Shown here: in pieces, positions 16,719 through 25,245 of the stretch
How the letters are laid out: the number at the start of each line of letters is the position of its first letter
Position numbering within the stretch: position 1 is the stretch's first letter
Assembly (NCBI RefSeq): GCF_014359905.1
Contig: NZ_JACIYP010000026.1
Location: 1 to 55,692, forward strand
Direction: 5' to 3'
Length of the DNA stretch: 55,692 bases
Source: Hoeflea sp.
Lineage (GTDB): Bacteria; Pseudomonadota; Alphaproteobacteria; Rhizobiales; Rhizobiaceae
Notes under the pieces: generated by a model
Told to the model about the DNA's origin: nothing
Seen by the model: only the letters and a program-made list of their open reading frames with translations
Database searches by the model: none
Position numbers and translations under genes: made by a program

Positions 16719-17819
16719 CTATGCGGCAAGAGCCCGCGTCGCGCCCTGGAAGCGCGCCAGCTCGTCGAAACAATATGCGTGCATGTCGGCGCCCGACAGC
16801 CAGGCGCGGTGCCAGGCGACGATGTTGTCGAGCGCTTCGGCCAGTGTCCAGCGCGGACGCCAGCCAAGCTCTGCGCGAGCTTTTGAGATATCGAGTTTCA
16901 GGTAGTTCGCCTCGTGCGGCTGCACGCTTTCATCGCGGGTCCATCCGGCACCGTCTGCCCACAGGCCGCACATGCGTTCCACGATCCATTGCACGGGTCG
17001 CGCATCCTCGTCGCGGGGACCGAAGTTCCAGGCCTGTGCGGCGGTTTCAGGATCGTCCCACAGCGCCTGGCACAGCACCAGATAGCCCGACAAGGGCTCG
17101 AGCACGTGCTGCCACGGGCGGATCGCCAGCGGATTGCGGATCAGCACGTCGCGCCCCTCGCCAATGGCGCGCAAGATGTCGGGGATCAGCCGGTCGGTTG
17201 CCCAGTCGCCGCCGCCGATCACATTGCCCGCCCGGCCCGAGGCGACGGCCGTCCCGTGGCCGCTGCCGAAGAAGGAGCGGCGATAGGCCGAGGTCACGAG
17301 TTCGGCGCAGCCCTTGGAATTGGAATAGGGATCATACCCCCCCATCGGCTCGTCCTCGCGATAGCCCCAGGGCCATTCGCGGTTCTCGTAGCACTTGTCG
17401 GTGGTAACGATGCAGGCTGCGCGCACGTTCGGCGCTTGGCGCACCGCCTCGAGCAGGTGCACGGTGCCCATCACGTTGGTGGCATAGGTGCCGACCGGAT
17501 CGTCATAGGAGGCGCGCACCAGCGGCTGCGCCGCCATGTGGATGACGATCTCGGGATCGGCTTCAACCAGCGCCCGCGTCAGCGTCTCGCGGGCCCGAAT
17601 GTCGCCGATGATGGAGGTCATGCCGTCCGCCACCCGCGCCACGTCGAACAGGGACGGCTCCGTCGGCGGCGCCAGCGCGAAGCCGGTGACCTCGGCCCCC
17701 ATCTGCTGCAACCACAGCGACAGCCAGCTGCCCTTGAAGCCGGTATGCCCGGTGAGGAACACTCGCCTGCCGGCCCAGAAGGCGGGGTCGACGGCGCCCC
17801 GCGTCATGGTGCGCGTCAT
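16719..17819 (-). CDS. ddhB: CDP-glucose 4,6-dehydratase
   Basis: An SDR enzyme of about 366 residues. FWAGRRVFLTGHTGFKGSWLSLWLQ is the RfbG signature; the NAD motif is TGHTGFKGSW instead of the common TGGAGFIGS. Also present are HMAAQPLVRASYDDPVGTYATNVMGT, TDKCYENREW and YSNSKGCAELV with the catalytic Tyr-Lys. It forms CDP-4-keto-6-deoxyglucose from the DdhA product. The start is uncertain: ATG 17819 fits relatives best, whereas ATG 17843 or GTG 17840 would overlap the ddhA stop and allow coupling. Confidence 0.9.
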   Translation of the reverse strand: MTRTMTRGAVDPAFWAGRRVFLTGHTGFKGSWLSLWLQQMGAEVTGFALAPPTEPSLFDVARVADGMTSIIGDIRARETLTRALVEADPEIVIHMAAQPLVRASYDDPVGTYATNVMGTVHLLEAVRQAPNVRAACIVTTDKCYENREWPWGYREDEPMGGYDPYSNSKGCAELVTSAYRRSFFGSGHGTAVASGRAGNVIGGGDWATDRLIPDILRAIGEGRDVLIRNPLAIRPWQHVLEPLSGYLVLCQALWDDPETAAQAWNFGPRDEDARPVQWIVERMCGLWADGAGWTRDESVQPHEANYLKLDISKARAELGWRPRWTLAEALDNIVAWHRAWLSGADMHAYCFDELARFQGATRALAA

Positions 17820-17836
17820 GGGGCTGTCTGCGGCGC

Positions 17837-18607
17837 TCACCATACCCGCCACGGCGCCTTGCGGCTGTCCCACAGCGCTTCGAGATGCAGCTTGTCGCGC
17901 AGGGTGTCCATCGGTTGCCAGAAGCCGTGATGCTCGAAGGCCATCAGCTCCCCATCGCTGGCCAGGTTCCTCAGCGGCTCCTGCTCCCACACGGTGGCAT
18001 CGCCCTCGACGTAATCGAGCGCGCGCGGCGAGAGGACGAAAAAGCCGCCATTGATCATGCCGCCATCGCCCTTGGGCTTTTCCAGGAAGTCGGTGACGGC
18101 ATCATCGACGATGTTGAGCGCGCCGAACCGGCCCGGCGGATAGGTGGCGGTCAGCGTGGCGATCTTGTTATGCGCGCGGTGGAAGGCGACCAGCTGGCCG
18201 ATATCCACGTCGCCCACGCCGTCGCCATACGTGAAGTGGAACAGCTCCTCGTCGCGCACATGCTCGGCCACGCGCTTGAGGCGCCCGCCGGTCATGCTGT
18301 CGTCGCCGGTATCCACCAGCGTCACCTTCCACGGCTCGGCCCGCTTGTGGTGCACCGCCATCTCGTTCTCGCGCATGTCGAACGTGACGTCCGACATATG
18401 CAGGAAGTAATTGGCGAAATACTCCTTGATGACATAGCCCTTGTAGCCGCAGCAGATCACGAAATCGTTCACGCCATGCGCGGAATAGATCTTCATGATA
18501 TGCCACAGGATCGGCCGCCCGCCGATTTCGATCATCGGCTTGGGCCTGAGGCTTGTCTCCTCGGCGAAACGCGTGCCCAGGCCACCGGCCAGGATGACTG
18601 CCTTCAT
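17837..18607 (-). CDS. ddhA: Glucose-1-phosphate cytidylyltransferase
   Basis: A 256-residue nucleotidyltransferase (RfbF/DdhA). It has KAVILAGGLGTRFAEETSLRPKPMIEIGGRPILWHIMK (residues 2-39), FICCGYKG, the CTP-enzyme block FTYGDGVGDVDI, and FLEKPKGDGGMINGGFFV. It makes CDP-glucose from CTP and glucose-1-phosphate, the first step of the 3,6-dideoxyhexose route. Length and motifs are full. It follows ddhD by 14 bases and runs straight into ddhB. Confidence 0.93.
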   Translation of the reverse strand: MKAVILAGGLGTRFAEETSLRPKPMIEIGGRPILWHIMKIYSAHGVNDFVICCGYKGYVIKEYFANYFLHMSDVTFDMRENEMAVHHKRAEPWKVTLVDTGDDSMTGGRLKRVAEHVRDEELFHFTYGDGVGDVDIGQLVAFHRAHNKIATLTATYPPGRFGALNIVDDAVTDFLEKPKGDGGMINGGFFVLSPRALDYVEGDATVWEQEPLRNLASDGELMAFEHHGFWQPMDTLRDKLHLEALWDSRKAPWRVW

Positions 18608-18621
18608 GTGCGACCTATACC

Positions 18622-19623
18622 TTAGTTGGAGACGACGAATGCGTCGGAAAAGAAGCGCCGGGCAGGAAGCCCGCCCTCAGTGAACGCCTCGCGGGCGGAT
18701 GTGATCATGGCGTCGGAACCACAGGCATAGACCATCGTGTCGGCAGGGTCGAACCCGTCCTCGATGGCTGCCTTGTGCACATAGCCCCGCCTGCCGCCCC
18801 ACCCGGTATCCGGCCCCGACAGGAGGTGGTGGAAGCCGATATCGAGCCCCAGGGCAACCGGGTCCCAGCAGAAATTCTCCGCCTCGCGATTGCCCCAGAA
18901 CACGCGCAGCCGGTGGCGGCCGGCGCGCTCGCGATCTGCGGCCAGTTCCTCCAGCAGTGCCTTGACCGGGGCGATGCCGGTGCCGGTGGCCAGGAACACG
19001 ATATCGGCCGGCGCCCTGCCTTCCGGAAATTCATCGCGCAGGAAGAACGTGCCCAGCGGCCCTTCGATGCGGATGAGGTCATTGGGCTGCGCGCGCTCGA
19101 ACCAGTATTCGCTCAGCACCCCACCCGGATAGCGCTTGATCAGCAATTCCAGCAGGCCGTCCTCGCGCGGGGCGTTGGCCAGCGAATAGCTGCGGCGCAC
19201 CCCTTGCGCGATGACGTCGACATACTGCCCGGCCAGGAAGCGCATCGGCGAGGCGGGCGGCGTCCTGAGCACGACGCGCACGATCGCGGGCGCAAGCCGC
19301 TCGATCGAAACAATCCGCGCCGGCATGGTCTTGATCTCCAGCCCCGCGAGCCGGTCGAGCGGCTCAACATCCAGCGCCAGATCGCTTGTCGCCGCGCGGC
19401 AGCAGGTGAGGACCAGGCCGCGTGCGGCGTCCTCGGCCGAAAGGCTTTCCTCTGGCCGCAGCAGCTGGGTCTCGCCCGAGAGGACCGGCGCCCTGCAGAT
19501 CCCGCAGCGGCCGGTGCGGCAGCTATATTCGAGCACGATGCCCCCGGCGCGCGCGGCATCAAGGATCGAGACCGTCGGGTCCGCAGCGAAGGAGCGGCCG
19601 GTGCTGAGCGTGATCTGCGCCAT
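18622..19623 (-). CDS. ddhD: CDP-6-deoxy-delta-3,4-glucoseen reductase (E3), ferredoxin-NAD reductase type
   Basis: A 333-residue electron donor to DdhC. The N-terminal plant-type [2Fe-2S] domain has CRTGRCGIC (Cys 35, 40, 43) and the fourth ligand in LTCC (74/75). The FAD domain has RSYSLANAPREDG, and the NAD domain has LATGTGIAPVKALLEEL and a closing VYACGSDAMI. The open frame continues upstream to 19881, but the ATG at 19623 matches the ferredoxin domain start (MAQITLSTGRS). It is the first gene of the long leftward operon, divergent from the gene at 19820. Confidence 0.9.
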   Translation of the reverse strand: MAQITLSTGRSFAADPTVSILDAARAGGIVLEYSCRTGRCGICRAPVLSGETQLLRPEESLSAEDAARGLVLTCCRAATSDLALDVEPLDRLAGLEIKTMPARIVSIERLAPAIVRVVLRTPPASPMRFLAGQYVDVIAQGVRRSYSLANAPREDGLLELLIKRYPGGVLSEYWFERAQPNDLIRIEGPLGTFFLRDEFPEGRAPADIVFLATGTGIAPVKALLEELAADRERAGRHRLRVFWGNREAENFCWDPVALGLDIGFHHLLSGPDTGWGGRRGYVHKAAIEDGFDPADTMVYACGSDAMITSAREAFTEGGLPARRFFSDAFVVSN

Positions 19624-19794
19624 AAACGCCCGGTCTGATAGCCGTTCGACCCGGCTAGTCCAGTGCGCTTCCCACTGGATCGCCACCGCGGGGCCGGCCG
19701 ATCGGCTTGCCCCGGAGCGGCCGATCTGCAAGGAGGCTACGCGAATACGGCAGCGCCCGAACTGCCGTGGTTTTCTTGCAACAGCACGTAAAAA

Positions 19795-19800
19795 TACAAT
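19795..19800 (+). promoter_or_regulatory. Possible -10 element of the rightward transcript
   Basis: TACAAT (19795-19800) lies 19 bases before the ATG at 19820, within the 196-bp divergent region between ddhD and the Wzy-like gene. A TTCTTG 16 bases upstream could serve as -35. A hairpin with CGGCAG/CTGCCG arms (about 19749-19768) lies just upstream. Weak evidence. Confidence 0.3.
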
Positions 19801-19819
19801 CGACCCGGAAAAAGTTGCG

Positions 19820-21067
19820 ATGGCCAGTGTGATCCCCCGGAACGCGGCGGCCTCTTCCACGCGGCAGCAAACGCTCACCATTTCTGCCGTCCTGATCGCC
19901 TTGCTGTTCTTCTACGCCGTGGCTTTCCCGAAGGGCGGGATCAAGGCCGCCGGTATTCCGCTCACCATTGGCTATGTCTTTACGACAATCCTGGTGGGGC
20001 TCGCGCTGCTGCGCGCCCAGCGCCTGTCGATCCCGCTGGATCGCCTGCTGGCCTTCGCCCCGTGCCTGCTGCTGGGCGTGTGGAGCGCCTTCGTGCTGGC
20101 CAGCAACGGCTCTGAATCGCTGGGCTTCACGATGGCCTATTTCGTGTCCGTTCTGTATCTTCCGTTTTTCGGGATGCTGTTCTTTTCCGCGCTGGTCCTC
20201 GATGAGCACCATGCGCTTGTCGAAAAGACCTTCGTATGGGCTGTCCGGTTCATAATAGGCTACGGAATTTTCCTGTTTTTCTATAGGCAGGTTACCGGAA
20301 GCTGGATAGAAATACCCTATTTGACAGTAAATGTTGATGATATTGGCAAGCTAGACGACAAATATATCAACAGGGGCGGTATATTTAAATTGATTTCGAC
20401 ATACAACAATGGAAATATCTTCGGTGTGTGTATGGCGATCTTGGGGCCGTTATACATCAGGCTAGAAAACAAGAGATATCTGCAATGGGCGTTCTACGCC
20501 GCGATGTTCCTCACATTGTCGCGCACAGTATGGATCGCGGCGATCCTGATCATCCTCGCACGCTCGATTTCTCAGGGCATCAGGCCGCTGGCGCTTATCT
20601 ATCTCACCGGGGGATTGCTGCTGGTCGGCGGAGTGATCGTCGGGCTGCTGTCGTTTCTGGGCCGCGACATGTCCTTCATCTTCGACAGCAATCTGGGCGG
20701 CCGGCTGTATCTGTTCAATGTGCTCAATGACGTTCGCATTTTTCCCGTGGAGCGGATCGCCCCGCTGCCGGAGATCGTCTATCTGGGCGTTCTGCTATTC
20801 TTCGGCATTCCCGGCCTGCTGTTGTTCGTGGCTCATTTGCTGGGGCCGTCGTTCTTGCTGATGGCGGAGGGCGTGCGAGTGCTGTCGCCCACCAGAGCCA
20901 GCGCCTGCCTGCAAGGATTGCTGATCTATGCGATCATCGCCTGGGCCGACGCGGCCTTCAGCTTCATCCCGGTGATGATGATCTTCTGGATGATCGCAGG
21001 CATGGGCTTCTGGTACGCGCACCGCCAGGCCTTCCCGGTCGGGAGCGTTCGTGAAGCTGCTCGTTGA
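19820..21067 (+). CDS. Polytopic membrane protein, probable Wzy-type polymerase or O-antigen ligase family
   Basis: A 415-residue protein with about ten hydrophobic segments, and FLTLSRTVWIAAILIILA in the middle as found in O-antigen polymerase/ligase families. The ATG at 19820 is chosen because the ORF upstream of it is the antisense of ddhD. The codons from about 20230 to 20490 are strikingly AT-rich compared with both flanks, though the frame stays open. It is the first gene of a rightward transcript with two GT4 genes and overlaps the next start (GTG 21051) by 17 bases. With a second, better Wzy_C-like protein at 25246 in the cluster, polymerase and ligase roles cannot be assigned with certainty. 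Confidence 0.65.
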   Translation: MASVIPRNAAASSTRQQTLTISAVLIALLFFYAVAFPKGGIKAAGIPLTIGYVFTTILVGLALLRAQRLSIPLDRLLAFAPCLLLGVWSAFVLASNGSESLGFTMAYFVSVLYLPFFGMLFFSALVLDEHHALVEKTFVWAVRFIIGYGIFLFFYRQVTGSWIEIPYLTVNVDDIGKLDDKYINRGGIFKLISTYNNGNIFGVCMAILGPLYIRLENKRYLQWAFYAAMFLTLSRTVWIAAILIILARSISQGIRPLALIYLTGGLLLVGGVIVGLLSFLGRDMSFIFDSNLGGRLYLFNVLNDVRIFPVERIAPLPEIVYLGVLLFFGIPGLLLFVAHLLGPSFLLMAEGVRVLSPTRASACLQGLLIYAIIAWADAAFSFIPVMMIFWMIAGMGFWYAHRQAFPVGSVREAAR

Positions 21068-22169
21068 CGCGCGCACCGGGTGGGGGCACGGCATCGGCAG
21101 GGTCATCGCCAACACCGTGCCGCAGATCGCCCGCCTGCGGCCCGACTGGCGGATCGAGGCGCTGGTGCCGCCCGATAAGGCCGAAGCGGCCGGCGCCGCC
21201 TTCGCCGGTGTGCCGAACCTTTCCCCCCTCCCCTGCCCCATCGCGCCATTCTCGCTGGGCGAGCAGGCCCGGCTCCAGGCCTATGCGCGAGACGCCGATC
21301 TCACCTGGTTCACCAATTACTGGGTGCCGCTGGCGTGGCGCGGGCCGTTCGTCGCCACCGTGCACGACATGCTGCATCTGCTGCCGCACTATCTGCCGGC
21401 CTCGCCGCTCAAGCGGGCCCTGTCCCGCCGAACCTTCGCCAAGGTCCGCCAGGATGCCCGCGCGGTGATGTTCGTCAGCCGCTTCACGCAGGCCGAGTTC
21501 CATCGCCTGATCGGGGCGCCGCGCCAGGGCGTGGTCGTGCCAAACGGGGCGGATCATCTCGATTACGGCTTCGGGGAGAACGGGCACCGCCCCCTCGCCG
21601 CCCGGACGCGGCGGCTGATCGTGGTCGCGGCCTCCAAGCAGCACAAAAACTTCGCCCTTCTGTTCGATGCTTGGAGGCGCGCGCGCGCGCCCGGGCACTG
21701 GACGCTGACGGTGGTGTCGGCGCAGGAGGAGATAATCAGCTCCATCGACCTGACCGCCCTCGCCGGACAGGACGGGCCGGACGGAACGGCGCGCATCGAG
21801 ATTCGCCGCGGCATCTCCAACGCGGAGCTGGCGGCGCTGTATGCCGACAGCGCCATCCTGCTGATGCCCTCGCTCTACGAAGGCTTCGGCCTGCCGCTGA
21901 TCGAGGGGATGCTGGCGGGTGCGCTGTGCGTGAGCTCGTCTGCGGGCTCGCTGGTGGAGGTGGCGCAGGGCGGCTTCGTGCAGTTCGTCAACGGCACCGA
22001 CCGCGAGGGGTGGGTCGCCGCGATCGAGCAGTCCTGCGCGATGGTGGACCGGGGCGAACCCGACCTGGATCCCCTGCTGCGGCACAACATCGCCTGCGCC
22101 GGCCGGTTCCGATGGGAGCGGACCGCGCGCGACGTCACGACAGTGCTCGAGAGCGCGGCAGCGGCCTGA
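21051..22169 (+). CDS. GT4-family glycosyltransferase (mannosyltransferase-like)
   Basis: A 372-residue GT-B enzyme starting at GTG 21051 inside the preceding gene. The N-terminal domain has VDARTGWGHGIGRVIANT and ATVHDMLHLLPHYLP. The donor domain has VVVPNGADHLDYG, VVAASKQHKNFALLFDAWRRA and the hallmark LLMPSLYEGFGLPLIEGMLAG with its EX7E pattern. Such enzymes use GDP-mannose or UDP-sugars; the substrate is not predictable here. It probably adds one of the repeat-unit sugars at the inner membrane. Confidence 0.83.
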   Translation: MKLLVDARTGWGHGIGRVIANTVPQIARLRPDWRIEALVPPDKAEAAGAAFAGVPNLSPLPCPIAPFSLGEQARLQAYARDADLTWFTNYWVPLAWRGPFVATVHDMLHLLPHYLPASPLKRALSRRTFAKVRQDARAVMFVSRFTQAEFHRLIGAPRQGVVVPNGADHLDYGFGENGHRPLAARTRRLIVVAASKQHKNFALLFDAWRRARAPGHWTLTVVSAQEEIISSIDLTALAGQDGPDGTARIEIRRGISNAELAALYADSAILLMPSLYEGFGLPLIEGMLAGALCVSSSAGSLVEVAQGGFVQFVNGTDREGWVAAIEQSCAMVDRGEPDLDPLLRHNIACAGRFRWERTARDVTTVLESAAAA

Positions 22170-22189
22170 CCATCACGGAGTACACAGCG

Positions 22190-23365
22190 ATGAAAGTGGC
22201 CATCATCCATGACTGGATGACGCTGAAGGGCGGCGGGGAATGGTGCGTGGAGCAATTGCTCGCCATCTACCCGCAGGCCGACCTGTTCTGCGTGGTCGAG
22301 TTCCTGGCCGAGGACGACCGCACCTGGCTGCACGGGCGCGAGGTCCACACCAGCTTCATCCAGCGCCTCCCCGGCGCCCGCAAGCGCTACCGCTCCTATC
22401 TCCCGCTGATGCCGATCGCGGTGGAGCAGTTCGACCTCACGGGATACGATCTCGTCATCAGCTCGTCCTCCTCGGTCGCCAAGGGCGTGATCACCGGGCC
22501 CGACCAGGTGCACATCGCCTATACCCACAGCCCGATCCGCTATGCCTGGGATCTGCAGTTCCAGTACCTGCGCGAAGCCGGTCTCGAACGCGGGATGAAG
22601 AGCGCGGTCGCCCGGGTGATCCTGCACTACATGCGCATCTGGGACAGCCGCACCGCGCATGGCGTGGACCATTTCGTCGCCAATTCCGGCTTCGTCGCGC
22701 GGCGGATCCGCAAGGCCTATGGCCGCGAGGCGACGATCATCCATCCGCCGGTGGACATCGAGCGCTTCGTCTTCAGCGAGCGGCGCGAGGATTTCTACGT
22801 CACCATGTCGCGCATGGTCCCCTACAAGCGCATTCCGCTGATCGTGGAGGCGTTCCGGCACATGCCCGACCGGCGCCTGGTGGTGATCGGCGAAGGGCCT
22901 GACTTCGAAGCGGCCCGGCGCCTGGCCGGCCCCAACGTCACTCTGATGGGCCGGCAGCCCGACGCGGTGGTCGTCTCGCACCTCCAGCGGGCCAAGGCCT
23001 TCCTCTTCGCCGCCGAGGAGGATTTCGGCATCGCCCCGGTGGAAGCGCAGGCCTGCGGCACGCCGGTGATCGCCTATGGCAAGGGCGGCGCGCTGGAGAC
23101 GATCCGCGGGCACGACGCAGAAGGCCAGACCGGCGTGTTCTTCGACCGCCAGACCCCAGAGGCGATCGTGGCGGCAGTCGAGCATTTCGAGCAGCGTCTG
23201 CACACAATTACACCCGAAGCCTGCCGCGCCAATGCCGAGCGGTTTGCCGTCTCGCGCTTCCGGGAGGAGATCACGCACTTCGTCGAGGCGGCGATGGCGC
23301 TGCATACCGGCCAAGTCGCGCAGGCAGAGAGCCTGGCGCAATTGCCGCAAGCGCCGGTGGATTGA
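22190..23365 (+). CDS. GT4-family glycosyltransferase (WbaZ/mannosyltransferase type)
   Basis: A 391-residue GT-B enzyme. MKVAIIHDWMTLKGGGEWCVEQLL and IAYTHSPIRYAWDLQFQYL are typical of the WbaZ-like mannosyltransferases found in O-antigen and colanic-type clusters. The donor domain has VTMSRMVPYKRIPLIVEAF, VVIGEGPDFE and FLFAAEEDFGIAPVEAQACGTPVIAYGKGGALETI. The start ATG 22190 follows the previous stop by 20 bases; longer versions of the frame run over the previous gene and are not real. It ends 11 bases from the convergent beta-helix gene. Confidence 0.86.
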   Translation: MKVAIIHDWMTLKGGGEWCVEQLLAIYPQADLFCVVEFLAEDDRTWLHGREVHTSFIQRLPGARKRYRSYLPLMPIAVEQFDLTGYDLVISSSSSVAKGVITGPDQVHIAYTHSPIRYAWDLQFQYLREAGLERGMKSAVARVILHYMRIWDSRTAHGVDHFVANSGFVARRIRKAYGREATIIHPPVDIERFVFSERREDFYVTMSRMVPYKRIPLIVEAFRHMPDRRLVVIGEGPDFEAARRLAGPNVTLMGRQPDAVVVSHLQRAKAFLFAAEEDFGIAPVEAQACGTPVIAYGKGGALETIRGHDAEGQTGVFFDRQTPEAIVAAVEHFEQRLHTITPEACRANAERFAVSRFREEITHFVEAAMALHTGQVAQAESLAQLPQAPVD

Positions 23366-23376
23366 AAGGCCTCCGA

Positions 23377-25065
23377 CTAGCGCGGCGCGGATCGGCCGAG
23401 CGCTTGGGCCAGGCCAGTGGCCTTGCCGTTGCGTGTCTGCGTTGCGTCCCATCGCACCACGGGGGCCTGCGCCTGTCCGCCGGTCCGCTCCACAGTCAGG
23501 AACCGGGCGGATGGGGCAAGCCCCTCGAAGCGATTGGCCGCTACCTCGAATTGCGGAACCACCCCCGCATTGCCGCTGGCATTGACCAGCGCGATGCCCA
23601 CTGCGAACGGCCCCGAGACGATATTGCCAATCACCTTGCTGTCGGCATTCGCATTGTAGTCGTTCTCCACCAGCTCGATGGCGATCGGCTCACCCGAGGA
23701 GGAGGAGGCAGTGTAGCGGATGCGATTGTTCGCCACGATCGCCGTTCCAGGCGCACCAGGAAGGCCCCGCGATCCCCCCGCCCGGATTGCTGGGACCGTG
23801 GGCAGCGGCTGCGCGAAAGTCAGATCGTTATTGGCGATGCGCGTGTGGTGCATGTTCAGGAACAGCGTGTCGATACGCACATTGCTCAAGGTCGCGCCGG
23901 TGATCGCCAGTTCGCGCACCGGCCCCATCGCGCAATCCATCGTCCCCGGGCCAGTGGGGTCGAGGCATTCGAAGCGCCCGCCTTCCACCGCGATGTTGCG
24001 GTTGTGGGCATTGCTCTGCGTGACGTTGTAGATACGAAACAGCGGATAGGCGTTGTTATCCACCACGCCCCGGCAATCGACGAAGCGGATGCCGTCGTTG
24101 AGGAAGAAGGCGGCAAAACAGCCATTATGCCCGTTGCGCGCGGTGCAGCGCTCGAAGATCACGTCATCGCTACCCTCGGCATCAAAGCCGACATCGAGGC
24201 ATTCCTCCACCCGGCAATCGCGCACCGTGACATCGCGGCCCATCGAGCCCCAGATCCCGCCGGTCTGCGCACGTTTCACCGATACGCGCTCGATCAGCAG
24301 GCCGGTGCATTTGCGCTCGTTCTCGCGCGCGCCGTTCTGCCAATGCAACAGCCCCGCATCGCCGCCCCACCACTGGACGCCATTGCCGACATTCTCGTAA
24401 TGCACATCGCTGACATGGGCGCCGGCGACATAGGCCAGCAGGCACGAACCATGCCCTTGGGTTGACGGGCTGGCAAAGCGCGCGCCGCCGCCCGACACGC
24501 GTACGTCGCGGGCGATGTTGCTGTCCGGCCCCTGCGTGCGGACTGCTCTGTATTCCCTGGCAGAGCTGTCCACATGGACGTGCTGGCAATTGCGCGCCTG
24601 GATGTTCCTCACGGTGAATCCGCGCCGGCCGCGCATCCCCGCGGCATAGACGAAGGGCCGGGGCTCCTCGCATTCCACGAAGGCCTCGCCTTCTCCGTCC
24701 GTGGCCAGGACCACATCGTCTCCCATCGCCTCGAACACGGCCGTCGGCGCGCCCGCGTTCTGCACGCTCGCGTCGCTTGCCGGTCCGGCCCACACGATGC
24801 GCGTACCCGGCTCGATCAGCACAATGGTGCCGCCCGAGATCGGCACGGTGCGGGTGAGGCGATAAGGCGGGCCGCGGCGCGGAATGAAGGCCTGGCGCTC
24901 CGCAACGATGCGCGCCAGCAGGGCATCGTCGTCGACGGCGGGAATTGCCCGTTGCTGGCCGCGGGCGGAAGAGGTCAGGGCAAAAAGGGCCGCCGACCCC
25001 CAGCCCATCTGGGCGATAGCTTTGCGACGCGACAGGGGCGCGCCTGAACTTCGAAACTCATGCAT
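23377..25065 (-). CDS. Tat-exported right-handed beta-helix protein, possible polysaccharide lyase/hydrolase
   Basis: A protein of about 562 residues. The N-terminus has a twin-arginine signal (LSRRKAIAQMGWGSAALFALTSSARG), so it is probably exported folded. The remainder is a long series of short strands with repeated turns such as VRNIQARNCQHVHV, VRDCRVEECLDVGFDA and NGCFAAFFLNDGIRFVDCRG, the pattern of pectate-lyase-like parallel beta-helices. Its site inside the polysaccharide cluster suggests it trims, cuts or binds the product. No specific catalytic motif can be named. It is the only leftward gene in this section, convergent with a GT4. An in-frame ATG at 25074 is an alternative start. 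Confidence 0.72.
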   Translation of the reverse strand: MHEFRSSGAPLSRRKAIAQMGWGSAALFALTSSARGQQRAIPAVDDDALLARIVAERQAFIPRRGPPYRLTRTVPISGGTIVLIEPGTRIVWAGPASDASVQNAGAPTAVFEAMGDDVVLATDGEGEAFVECEEPRPFVYAAGMRGRRGFTVRNIQARNCQHVHVDSSAREYRAVRTQGPDSNIARDVRVSGGGARFASPSTQGHGSCLLAYVAGAHVSDVHYENVGNGVQWWGGDAGLLHWQNGARENERKCTGLLIERVSVKRAQTGGIWGSMGRDVTVRDCRVEECLDVGFDAEGSDDVIFERCTARNGHNGCFAAFFLNDGIRFVDCRGVVDNNAYPLFRIYNVTQSNAHNRNIAVEGGRFECLDPTGPGTMDCAMGPVRELAITGATLSNVRIDTLFLNMHHTRIANNDLTFAQPLPTVPAIRAGGSRGLPGAPGTAIVANNRIRYTASSSSGEPIAIELVENDYNANADSKVIGNIVSGPFAVGIALVNASGNAGVVPQFEVAANRFEGLAPSARFLTVERTGGQAQAPVVRWDATQTRNGKATGLAQALGRSAPR

Positions 25066-25245
25066 CGCGACCATTCTGTGGCATCTACGGAGCAACAAGC
25101 CAAGAGTGCCCCCGCATGCAGGAGGCCGTGGGCCGTGCTACGCCTTGTCCGTCCCGGCGGCCCTTTCTATAGGACGCCCGGTCAAAACACGACCGGCGGG
25201 ACGCGCATCATGCCGGTCCGGCGATGCGCCGGGGAGGAAACCTTC

